A stretch of DNA of 64,000 nt from Mayfieldus sp963781495 (lineage in GTDB: Bacteria; Actinomycetota; Thermoleophilia; Solirubrobacterales; 70-9): assembly GCA_963781495.1 (NCBI GenBank), contig CAWAFX010000003.1, positions 62,001 through 126,000 on the forward strand. The letters run 5' to 3'. This document shows, one piece after another, positions 15,701 to 23,036 of this stretch (the stretch's first letter is position 1; the number at the start of each line of letters is the position of its first letter). The position numbers were made by a program, and so were the translations under genes. Below the pieces are notes generated by a model, which saw nothing but the letters and a program-made list of their open reading frames with translations, searched no databases and was not told the DNA's origin.

Positions 15701-16290
15701 GTGAGTCGCAGCCCTTACGGGTCGGCGTGCTCGCGGTCCAGGGCGACTTCGCCGCCCATGCCCGCGTACTGCGCGAGCTTGGCGCCGTGCCGGTCGAGGT
15801 CCGCATCCCGGAGCAGCTGGTTGACGTCGACGGGCTGATCATCCCCGGCGGCGAGAGCACCGCGATCATGATGGGGATGGAGGCGGTCGGGCTCGACGCC
15901 GCGGTGCGCGAGCATCACGACGCGGGCCGACCGGTGCTCGGAACCTGCGCCGGGATGATCGTCTGCGACGACCAGCACCTGGACCTGATCGATGCCAGCG
16001 CCCGCCGTAACGCCTTCGGGCGCCAGCTGCAGAGCTTCGAGGCCGACCTCGAGGTCGAGGGGATCGGACCCGATCCGCTGCGCGCCGTCTTCATCAGGGC
16101 GCCCTGGATCGAGCGCCACGGTGCCGGGGTCGAGGTTCTGGCGAGCTGGGAGGGCCACCCGGTGGTCGTCCGCGAGGGCTCGGTCCTCGCCTGCGCCTTT
16201 CATCCCGAGCTCGCCGACGACGCCCGCCTGCACGCGCTCTTCATGGCGATGGTCACCGAGGCGGCGCGCGAGCGCCAGGAGGCGCGATGA
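15697..16290 (+). CDS. pdxT: PLP synthase glutaminase subunit PdxT
   Basis: 197 residues, class I glutamine amidotransferase fold. It releases ammonia from glutamine and channels it to PdxS. The nucleophile Cys lies in LGTCAGMI, the oxyanion region in PGGESTAIM and the His-Glu dyad in FHPEL near residue 170. The N-terminus VGVLAVQGDFAAH is characteristic. GTG start overlapping pdxS and ATGA overlap with the downstream aminopeptidase show a tight operon. Confidence 0.96.
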   Translation: MSESQPLRVGVLAVQGDFAAHARVLRELGAVPVEVRIPEQLVDVDGLIIPGGESTAIMMGMEAVGLDAAVREHHDAGRPVLGTCAGMIVCDDQHLDLIDASARRNAFGRQLQSFEADLEVEGIGPDPLRAVFIRAPWIERHGAGVEVLASWEGHPVVVREGSVLACAFHPELADDARLHALFMAMVTEAARERQEAR

Positions 16291-17390
16291 GGGACCCCCG
16301 TATCGCCAATCTCGCCAAGATCCTGGTCGGCTACTCGACCAGGGTGCAGGAGGGCGACACGGTGACGATTGACGGCGCCAGCCCGGCCGAGCCGCTGCTG
16401 CAGGCGATCTATGAGGAGGTGTTGAAGGCCGGCGGGCTGCCGGTCATGCAGATGTCGCTCGAGGGCCAGGATTCGACCTACTACGAGTACGCCTCCGATG
16501 CGCAGCTGGACTGGATCTCGCCGGTCTCGCGCTGGACCTCGGAGGAAGCCGACGTGCGGATCTCGGTCGGCGCCAGCACCAACCCGCGCGAGCTCTCCGG
16601 GGTGCCCCCGGAGCGCCAGCAGCGGCGTTCCAAGGCGACCGGCGACCTGATGGCCAAGGTGATGGAGCGCAGCGCCGACGGCGACTTTCGCTGGGTCTAC
16701 ACGCTCTTTCCGACCGCCGCCTACGCGGCCGAGGCCAACATGAGCCGAGCCGAATACGAGGATTTCTACTTCGCCGCCTGCCTGGCGGTCGACGGTGACC
16801 CGCTGCGCAACTGGGAGAAGGCCTCCGAGGAGACCCAGCGGCTGGCCGAATGGATGCAGGACCGAGAGGAGGTCCACGTCACCGGCGACGGCACCGACAT
16901 CAAGCTCGGGATCGCGGGGCGCAAGTTCGTCCCCTCGCTTGGCAGGCACAACATGCCCGACGGGGAGTTCTTCACCGGGCCGATCGAGGACTCGGTCGAG
17001 GGCGAGGTGACATTCCACCTGCCGGCCGTGCTGCGCGGGCGCGAGGTCGCCGGCGTGCGGCTGCGCTTCGAGGGCGGAAAGGTCGTCGAGGCCAGCGCCG
17101 AGCGCGGCGAGGAATACCTCAAGGGGCTGCTCGACACCGACCCCGGCGCCCGCTACCTGGGCGAGCTCGGGATCGGCACCAACTATGGGATCGACCGCGG
17201 CACCCGAGAGGTGCTGCTGGACGAGAAGATCGGCGGCACCGTGCACATGGCGCTCGGGCGTTCCTATCCCGAGACCGGCGGCGTCAACGAGTCAGCCGTG
17301 CACGAGGACCTTGTCTGCGACCTGCGCCAGGGCGGCAAGGTGACGGTCGACGGCGAGGAGCTTCAGGTCGACGGCAAGTTCGTCGTCTAA
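16287..17390 (+). CDS. M29-family aminopeptidase
   Basis: 367 residues, close to the usual ~370-410 of the thermophilic AmpS/PepS family of metal-dependent aminopeptidases. The C-terminal catalytic half shows the expected ligands: Glu in MPDGEFFTGP, His in HMALGRSYPETGG and His/Asp in SAVHEDLVCDLR; the N-terminal half carries the family start NLAKILVGYSTRVQEGD. It releases N-terminal residues from peptides in the cytosol using two divalent metal ions. It is translationally coupled to pdxT (ATGA), an arrangement whose purpose is unclear. Confidence 0.93.
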   Translation: MRDPRIANLAKILVGYSTRVQEGDTVTIDGASPAEPLLQAIYEEVLKAGGLPVMQMSLEGQDSTYYEYASDAQLDWISPVSRWTSEEADVRISVGASTNPRELSGVPPERQQRRSKATGDLMAKVMERSADGDFRWVYTLFPTAAYAAEANMSRAEYEDFYFAACLAVDGDPLRNWEKASEETQRLAEWMQDREEVHVTGDGTDIKLGIAGRKFVPSLGRHNMPDGEFFTGPIEDSVEGEVTFHLPAVLRGREVAGVRLRFEGGKVVEASAERGEEYLKGLLDTDPGARYLGELGIGTNYGIDRGTREVLLDEKIGGTVHMALGRSYPETGGVNESAVHEDLVCDLRQGGKVTVDGEELQVDGKFVV

Positions 17391-17822
17391 CTACTGGTTC
17401 GGTAGCGGCGAGCCCGCGAGGAGGAAGAACCAGGCGGTCATCGAGAGGATCGCCAGGACCACCGAGGTGACGATCACCGTCTCCAGCACCGTCGGGTAGT
17501 GCTTCTGTTCGCTGTCGCGCAGGCTCTTAAGCCAGGCCGGCCGCACGGGCTCGGAGCTGTTGGTGCCGGTCAGGTGCATGTAGACCCGGTTCAGCCGGCC
17601 CAGGATCCAGGAGATCAGCAGGATCGAGACGACTATCCCGACCAGCACCACCATGTAGGGACCGCCCGACGGCGCCTGGCCGTTGGAGACCTGGGAGCCG
17701 ACCCAGACCCAGCCGAGCGGGATCGCGGTCCACATCGACAGCGCCGCGATGACCATCAACACGACGATGATCGTGGCCGCCAGATTGCGCCCTACTTTCT
17801 GGGTGGTTTGCATCCTCTCCAT
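17391..17822 (-). CDS. Hypothetical three-helix membrane protein
   Basis: 143 residues. Three hydrophobic helices are clear: AATIIVVLMVIAALSMWTAIP (~14-35), YMVVLVGIVVSILLISWILG (~56-76) and VIVTSVVLAILSMTAWFFLLA near the C-terminus, with a charged loop between the last two. No family recognised. The first ATG at 17822 and a second at 17813 are both usable. It ends right at the aminopeptidase stop and starts 11 bases from the divergent yebC start. Confidence 0.72.
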   Translation of the reverse strand: MERMQTTQKVGRNLAATIIVVLMVIAALSMWTAIPLGWVWVGSQVSNGQAPSGGPYMVVLVGIVVSILLISWILGRLNRVYMHLTGTNSSEPVRPAWLKSLRDSEQKHYPTVLETVIVTSVVLAILSMTAWFFLLAGSPLPNQ

Positions 17823-17827
17823 ACAAT
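17822..17827 (+). promoter_or_regulatory. Possible -10 element of a leaderless yebC transcript
   Basis: TACAAT ends seven bases before the A of the yebC ATG, the spacing expected if transcription begins at the start codon. No clear -35 is seen. yebC has no upstream ribosome binding site, which supports the idea. Confidence 0.35.
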
Positions 17828-17833
17828 CGACCT

Positions 17834-18583
17834 ATGTCAGGTCACTCTAAATGGTCGTCGATCAAGCACCGCAAAGCGGCCGCTGACGCCAAACGCGGGC
17901 AGCAATTCACCAAGCTGGCACGGGCGATCACGGTCGCCGCGCGCGAGGGCGGGGGGGATACGGACGCAAATCCGACCCTCGCCACGGCGGTCCAGAAGGC
18001 GCGCGACGCCTCGATGCCGAAAGACAACATCCAGCGCGCGATCGACCGCGGCACCGGTGCCGGGGCCGACGCGACGGCGATCGAGCGGGTCGTCTTCGAG
18101 GGCTACGGGCCCGGCGGGGCCGCGATCCTGGTCGAGGCGCTGACCGACAACCGCAACCGCACCAGCGCCGAGGTGCGCCACGCCTTCAGCAAGCACGGCG
18201 GCAGCCTCGGCGAGCCCGGCTCGGTCGCCTGGATCTTCGAGAAGCGCGGTGTGATCGTCGTCGACTCCGAGCGCTACGGCGAGGACGACCTGATCGCCGC
18301 GATCGACGCCGGCGCCGAGGACGTCCAGCAGGACGGCGATCTGCTGAAGGTGATCAGCGATCCCTCCGATCTGGCGCAGGTGCGGGCGGCGCTCGAGAAG
18401 GCCGGGGTGGAGATCCAGTCGTCGGATCTGGCGATGGAGCCCAGCAACCTGGTCGAGATCGACGAGTCCTCGGCCGGCTCGCTGCTGCGGCTGCTCGACG
18501 ACCTGGAGGAGCACGACGACGTCAGCGAGGTCCACGCCAACTTCGATATCCCCCAGGAGTTGCTGGAGAAGGTCGCGGTCTAG
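17834..18583 (+). CDS. YebC/PmpR-family protein
   Basis: 249 residues with the invariant N-terminus MSGHSKWSSIKHRK and AADAKRGQQFTKLARAI, followed by the three-domain fold of the TACO1/YebC family. Recent work links YebC proteins to relief of ribosome stalling at proline-rich stretches; older annotation calls them transcriptional regulators. In many bacteria yebC directly precedes ruvCAB; here a divergent kinase gene separates yebC from ruvC. The start codon has no ribosome binding site and may be leaderless. Confidence 0.95.
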   Translation: MSGHSKWSSIKHRKAAADAKRGQQFTKLARAITVAAREGGGDTDANPTLATAVQKARDASMPKDNIQRAIDRGTGAGADATAIERVVFEGYGPGGAAILVEALTDNRNRTSAEVRHAFSKHGGSLGEPGSVAWIFEKRGVIVVDSERYGEDDLIAAIDAGAEDVQQDGDLLKVISDPSDLAQVRAALEKAGVEIQSSDLAMEPSNLVEIDESSAGSLLRLLDDLEEHDDVSEVHANFDIPQELLEKVAV

Positions 18584-18592
18584 GGGCCGGGG

Positions 18593-20086
18593 TCAGCCTT
18601 CGGGCTCGACCCCGCCCGAGCCCTTCGGCCCCTTTCCCGGCTTGGGTCCCTGGGGCGGTTTTGGCCCTGGGCCCTCGCCGCCGTCTACCTGGCCGGGTCC
18701 GGTCCCGCCGGTGGCGACCCCCGCATCCTGCTCGGCCTGGGCGAGGTCGTCGGCGACGACCCCGGTCTGGTCGCCGAACTTCAGCCGCTGCTGGAGGATC
18801 GGGATCGCCGCCTGCGGCTGGCCCGCCAGCAGCAACGCATGGCCGAGGTTGTAGAGCGCGTAGGCGTAATTGATGTCGGTGGTCCCCGCCGAGAACGAGT
18901 CCACGGCCCGGCGCAGGACCGGTATCGCGGCCGCGTAGTCGCCCTGCTGGATCAGCGAGTAGCCGCGGTCGTTGAGCTGCGTGCCCAGCGTGTCGCCGCT
19001 GGGCGGCGGTGGCTGGGTCTGGGTCTTCGTGGTCACCGTCTGGGTGTGGGTCCTGACCTTGACCGCCCGCTTGTGATCTCCAGAGCCGCCGAGGGCGAGG
19101 ATCGCGATCAGCACCCCGGCCGCGAGGGCGGCGAGACCGGCGATCGCAGCCAGGCGGCCGCGCCGGCGGCCCGCGTCGCCTTCGGGCTCCGCAGCCGGCG
19201 GCGGGGGCTCATACGGGGGCTGAACCGGCAGCTGCGCGGTCACGTCCGAGGCCGGTCCCGGCTCGACCGCCGCTCCCTGCAGGCCGGCCGCAAGCTGCCC
19301 GACCAGCTGGCCGGCGCTGCGGGGGCGGCCGGCCGGGTCGCGGGAGAGTCCTGCGGCCAGCGCCTGCGCGGCACCCGCCGGCGCATCCGGCCAGGCATCG
19401 CGGAGATCTCGCCCGCCCGCGGCGACGATTTCGGTCGGGGTGGTCCCGGTCTGCGCCTTCTCGCCGCTCAGGGCCTCGAAGGCGACCGCGGCGAGCGCGT
19501 AGACGTCGGCCGAGGGAGCGCTGCCGGCTCCCTCCAGCCGCTCGGGGGCGATGTAGGAGAGGGTGCCGATGACGTCGTTGGAGGTCGTGATGCTGGTCGC
19601 GTCGGTGGCGGTCGCGATCCCGAGGTCGGCCAGCTTCGCGGTGCCGTCGCCGCCGATCAGCACGTTGGAGGGCTTGACGTCGCGGTGGATCACGCCGGCG
19701 GCGTGGGCATGGTCGAGGGCGGCGCCGATCTGCGAGAGAACCGCCAGCGCTTCGTCGGGATCGAGCGGGCCGTGCAGCAGGCGCTCCTTCAGCGACTGGC
19801 CCTCGACGTATTCCATGACGATCAGCAGCCCGTCGTCGTCGATCGCCGAGTCGTAGATCGAGACCACGTTGGGGTGGTTGAGCGAGGCGCCGAGGCGGGC
19901 CTCGCGGCGGAAGCGGGCCAGCGCCTCCTCCGGGCTGGAGGTCGGAAGCCGCTTAACGGCCACGAGACGGCCGAGCCTCTCGTCCTCGGCCAGCAGCACG
20001 CTTGCCATGCCGCCCCTGCCGAGGGTCTCGAGGACGCGGTAGCGCCCGCCGAGGACCAGCGGCGCGTCTGCACGCGGTGGATGCAT
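18593..20086 (-). CDS. Membrane Ser/Thr protein kinase with extracytoplasmic TPR region
   Basis: About 497 residues. The Hanks-type kinase domain (~10-275) has the glycine loop GRGGMASV, Lys in VAVKRL, the catalytic loop HRDVKPSN and a DLG instead of DFG magnesium motif (LADLGIA), followed by the APE-like APERL. A Pro-rich juxtamembrane linker leads to one transmembrane helix (LAAIAGLAALAAGVLIAILAL), a Thr/Gln-rich linker and two to three TPR repeats (NDRGYSLIQQGDYAAAIPVLRRA). The C-terminus is Gly/Pro-rich. PASTA domains, usual sensors of PknB, are absent; TPRs replace them outside. Start at the second ATG (MHPPRADAP) is preferred; 13 more residues are possible. Confidence 0.92.
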   Translation of the reverse strand: MHPPRADAPLVLGGRYRVLETLGRGGMASVLLAEDERLGRLVAVKRLPTSSPEEALARFRREARLGASLNHPNVVSIYDSAIDDDGLLIVMEYVEGQSLKERLLHGPLDPDEALAVLSQIGAALDHAHAAGVIHRDVKPSNVLIGGDGTAKLADLGIATATDATSITTSNDVIGTLSYIAPERLEGAGSAPSADVYALAAVAFEALSGEKAQTGTTPTEIVAAGGRDLRDAWPDAPAGAAQALAAGLSRDPAGRPRSAGQLVGQLAAGLQGAAVEPGPASDVTAQLPVQPPYEPPPPAAEPEGDAGRRRGRLAAIAGLAALAAGVLIAILALGGSGDHKRAVKVRTHTQTVTTKTQTQPPPPSGDTLGTQLNDRGYSLIQQGDYAAAIPVLRRAVDSFSAGTTDINYAYALYNLGHALLLAGQPQAAIPILQQRLKFGDQTGVVADDLAQAEQDAGVATGGTGPGQVDGGEGPGPKPPQGPKPGKGPKGSGGVEPEG

Positions 20087-20160
20087 CCCCTGAAGGCTTC
20101 CACAAAGAGCCGATCCCAAACCCAAAGAGGCATCCGGAGCCAGGCGGAGAATCCGTTCCC

Positions 20161-20718
20161 ATGAAGGTCGTCATGGGCGTAGACCCCGGCGCGGCCAACC
20201 TCGGGTTCGGCGTCGTGCGGGTCGAGGGGTCGCACATGGTCGCATTGGACGGCGGCGTCATCGAGACGACGCCGAGCGAGCCGCAGGAGCGGCGGCTGGC
20301 GCGCATCCACAAGACGCTCTCGGAGCTGATCGAGTGGCACGAGCCAAAGGCACTGGCGCTCGAGGACCTCTTCTTCGGCCGCAACGTGCGCTCGGCGATG
20401 GTCGTCGGCCAGGCCTGCGGTGTCGCCCTGCTGGCCGCCGGCCAGCGCGGCGTCAGCTGCTTCACCTACACGCCACAGGCGATCAAGCTGGCGGTCTGTG
20501 GCAGTGGCGCGGCGGGAAAGCGGCAGGTCCAGCGGATGGTCGGCACCCTGCTCGGGCTGCCAGAGCCGCCGGCTCCCGATCACGCCGCCGACGCGCTCGC
20601 GGTGGCGATCTGCCACGCCGGCGGCAGCTCGCTGCGGGACGAGATTTCGGTCACCCGGATGCGGCAGGCCCAGCAGGCCCCGAAGCCGGCGGCCAGCGCG
20701 GAGAACCTGAGCGGATGA
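20161..20718 (+). CDS. ruvC: Holliday junction resolvase RuvC
   Basis: 185 residues. RuvC cuts Holliday junctions symmetrically with RuvAB. The RNase H-like active site is visible: Asp in GVDPGAANLG, Glu in LEDLFFGRN and the acidic pair in PDHAADALA, plus the substrate-contact segment TYTPQAIKLAV. The C-terminus is a disordered Ala/Pro tail. The ATG at 20161 gives a conventional N-terminus; an ATG four codons later is possible. It overlaps ruvA by four bases and is divergent from the kinase gene. Confidence 0.96.
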   Translation: MKVVMGVDPGAANLGFGVVRVEGSHMVALDGGVIETTPSEPQERRLARIHKTLSELIEWHEPKALALEDLFFGRNVRSAMVVGQACGVALLAAGQRGVSCFTYTPQAIKLAVCGSGAAGKRQVQRMVGTLLGLPEPPAPDHAADALAVAICHAGGSSLRDEISVTRMRQAQQAPKPAASAENLSG

Positions 20719-21308
20719 TCGCCGCGGTGCGGGGTGAGGTCATGGTCCGCCGCCCGGACCACGTGGTGATCGACGCCGGCGGGGTCGGCTACCGGCTCGC
20801 GGTCTCGGCCGAGACCCTGAAGGCGGTGCCGGCGACCGGGCGCGAGGGCTTTCTGCACGCCGAGCTGATCGCCCGCGACGACTCGCTGGCGCTCTTCGGA
20901 TTCGCCTCCGAGGAGGAGCGCGACCTATTCCGCGAGCTGATCTCGGTCAGCGGCGTCGGCCCCAAGGTTGCGATCGCGGTCCTCGGCGGCGGCAGCGCGC
21001 GCGAGCTTCTGCGCGCGATCGCGGCCGGCGACGCCAAGCGCTTCCAGGCCGTGCCCGGGATCGGCAAGCGAACCTCGGAGCGGATCATCGTCGAGCTGCG
21101 CGAGAAGGTGGCCGGCAACCTCGAGGAGGCGATCGCAAGCGGCGCCGAGGCGGGCGGCGACCCTCGGACCCTGGCCCGCGACGGCCTCGTCAATCTCGGC
21201 TACACGCCGGCCGAGGCCGAGACCCTGCTCGGCGACGCCGCCAGCGATGAGCCCGAGGAGCTGATCGCCGAGGCGCTGCGCCGCGCCGGCGAGGCGCAGC
21301 AGGTATGA
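20715..21308 (+). CDS. ruvA: Holliday junction branch-migration protein RuvA
   Basis: 197 residues: N-terminal OB fold (MIAAVRGEVMVRRPDHVVIDAGGVGYRL), two helix-hairpin-helix motifs (ISVSGVGPKVAI and VPGIGKRTSERIIVELR) and a C-terminal three-helix domain (GLVNLGYTPAEAETLL) that contacts RuvB. It tetramerises on four-way junctions. ATGA overlap with ruvC; 61 bases before ruvB. Confidence 0.97.
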   Translation: MIAAVRGEVMVRRPDHVVIDAGGVGYRLAVSAETLKAVPATGREGFLHAELIARDDSLALFGFASEEERDLFRELISVSGVGPKVAIAVLGGGSARELLRAIAAGDAKRFQAVPGIGKRTSERIIVELREKVAGNLEEAIASGAEAGGDPRTLARDGLVNLGYTPAEAETLLGDAASDEPEELIAEALRRAGEAQQV

Positions 21309-21369
21309 GGCGCGGAGCAGAGACGGCGCAGCCGGCGATTGCGACGCGTCTGGCTGGTGGGTGTCTTAG

Positions 21370-22491
21370 GTGAGCGAGCTTCCCGAGATCGACGGTCGTC
21401 GTATTGAGATTGGCCATCCCGGCGGTGACCCCGCCGCTCCCGGAAGCGAAGCTGAGGAAGCGGGGGGCATTGATGTCCGAATCCACGACGCCCGCCCAGC
21501 GGGCGTCGGTGATGAGGAGCTCGACCGCTCGCTGCGCCCGCCCACCCTGGCCGACTTCGTGAACCAGCAGCAGGTCACCGATCAGCTGGCGATCTTCATC
21601 GAGGCGGCCAAGCGCCGCGGCGAGCCGCTCGACCATGTGCTGCTGGCCGGGCCGCCCGGCCTTGGCAAGACCTCGCTCGCCTGCATCGTCGCCGCCGAGC
21701 TCGGGGTGCCGCTGGTGCAGACCGCCGGCCCGGCGCTGGAGCGCAAGGCCGACGTCGCCGCCTTTCTCACCGCGCTGGAGCCCGGAAGCGTCTTCTTCAT
21801 CGACGAGATCCACCGCCTCGGCCGCGCCGTCGAGGAGACCCTCTATCCGGCGATGGAGGACTCACGCCTGCCCGTGGTGCTCGGCCAGGGTGCCGGGGCG
21901 CGGACCGTGACCCTGCCGCTGCCGCCCTTCACGCTGATCGGCGCCACGACCCGCAGCGGGCTTCTGACCACGCCGCTGCGCGACCGCTTCGGGGTCAGCC
22001 ACCGGCTCGAGCACTACTCGCCCGAGGACCTGGCGCAGATCGTCAGCCGATCGGCCGGAATCCTCGAAATCGATGTCGACCCCGCCGGGGCGGTGGCGAT
22101 AGCCGAGCGCTCGCGCGGCACCCCGCGGGTCGCCAACCGGCTGCTGAAGCGGGTCCGCGACTACGCCCAGGTCAAGGGCGAGGGCAAGATCACGGCCGCG
22201 GTCGCCGCCGAGGCCCTGGAGATGCTCGAGGTCGACCTCGCCGGGCTCGACCGCAGCGACCGTCTGCTGCTGGAGACGATCGCGACCAAGTTCTCCGGTG
22301 GACCGGTCGGGCTCTCGACGCTCGCGGTCGCGATCGGCGAGGAGCAGGACACGATCGAGGACGTGCTCGAGCCCTATCTCCTCCAGCAGGGGCTGCTCAA
22401 ACGCACCCCTCGTGGCCGCGTGCTCAGCCAGCGCGCCTTCGAGCACCTCGACATCCCGGTGCCCGAGGGTGCGGGTGCAACGCTCTTCTAG
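21370..22491 (+). CDS. ruvB: Holliday junction helicase motor RuvB
   Basis: 373 residues. AAA+ ATPase with Walker A GPPGLGKTS, Walker B DEIHRLG, sensor 1 GATTRSG and Arg finger LRDRFG, plus the RuvB-specific winged-helix C-terminus (LLETIATKFSGGPVGLSTLAVAIGEE). The GTG start gives an unusually long N-terminal extension (about 50 residues, acidic, Gly/Pro-rich) before the conserved SLRPPTLADFVNQ; a later start is possible, but the frame is open and the distance to ruvA supports the longer form. Confidence 0.95.
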   Translation: MSELPEIDGRRIEIGHPGGDPAAPGSEAEEAGGIDVRIHDARPAGVGDEELDRSLRPPTLADFVNQQQVTDQLAIFIEAAKRRGEPLDHVLLAGPPGLGKTSLACIVAAELGVPLVQTAGPALERKADVAAFLTALEPGSVFFIDEIHRLGRAVEETLYPAMEDSRLPVVLGQGAGARTVTLPLPPFTLIGATTRSGLLTTPLRDRFGVSHRLEHYSPEDLAQIVSRSAGILEIDVDPAGAVAIAERSRGTPRVANRLLKRVRDYAQVKGEGKITAAVAAEALEMLEVDLAGLDRSDRLLLETIATKFSGGPVGLSTLAVAIGEEQDTIEDVLEPYLLQQGLLKRTPRGRVLSQRAFEHLDIPVPEGAGATLF

Positions 22492-22541
22492 GTCGAGGTC
22501 CGGGCCGGTCAGGCGACGGCAATTTGTAGCCTGTCCTCAGC

Positions 22542-23030
22542 ATGCCTTTCTTCATCTGTCCCAACTGCGGCAACCGCGAGGTCAGCGGTGACCGCAATGC
22601 CGGCTTCTCGTCGCGTCCAAAGGGCTGCTCGAAATGCGGCTTCGGTTTTCTGTTCGAGCTCCTCGACGACTACTACCCGGCTCCCAACGCGGCCTTCTTC
22701 GTCTGCGACAAGGAGGGCCGGGTGATCGGCGCCGGCCGGGGAAGCTTCGAGCTAACCGGCTTGGCCGAGGACCAGGTGATGGGCCGTCCGGTCAAGGAGG
22801 TGCTGGGCCTGCAGTGGCTCCAGGAGGGCGACGGAGGCGAAGAGGCCGACACCAACGGCGACGGTTTCACGGATCCGATCGAGACCTCTCTGGAGTGGGG
22901 AGTCCGCTCGCTGAACAAGCGCGTCTCGGTAAACGCCGAGGGAGACCTCCCGGCCGAAGCGGTCGCCGACGTCTTTCCGGGCTACGACGAGGACGGCGGG
23001 CTGCTGATCGTTCTCACGCCTGAGTCCTAG
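22542..23030 (+). CDS. Zinc-ribbon plus PAS-like domain protein
   Basis: 162 residues. The N-terminus is a zinc ribbon with Cys6/Cys9 (CPNCG) and Cys29/Cys32 (CSKCG). Residues ~47-158 look like a PAS fold: AFFVCDKEGRVIGAGRGSFELTGLAEDQVMGRPVKEVLG is a typical PAS start. A DTNGDGFTDP insert resembles calcium-binding repeats but sits in a cytosolic-looking protein. It is placed between ruvB and secDF, where many bacteria carry yajC. Cytosolic sensor or nucleic-acid-binding regulator is a guess; no characterised homologue is known to me. Confidence 0.75.
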   Translation: MPFFICPNCGNREVSGDRNAGFSSRPKGCSKCGFGFLFELLDDYYPAPNAAFFVCDKEGRVIGAGRGSFELTGLAEDQVMGRPVKEVLGLQWLQEGDGGEEADTNGDGFTDPIETSLEWGVRSLNKRVSVNAEGDLPAEAVADVFPGYDEDGGLLIVLTPES

Positions 23031-23036
23031 GTACTG

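Noticed and set aside
22508..22526. GTCAGGCGACGGCAATTT after ruvB as a fourth copy of the dispersed repeat
   Set aside because: It lacks ATGCATGT, cannot form the GGCGGC/GCCGCC stem and matches only a few bases.
22860..22880. Calcium-binding (dockerin/EF-hand-like) loop DTNGDGFTDP as proof of an extracellular protein
   Set aside because: Single short match in a protein without a signal peptide and with a cytosolic-type zinc ribbon; probably convergent.
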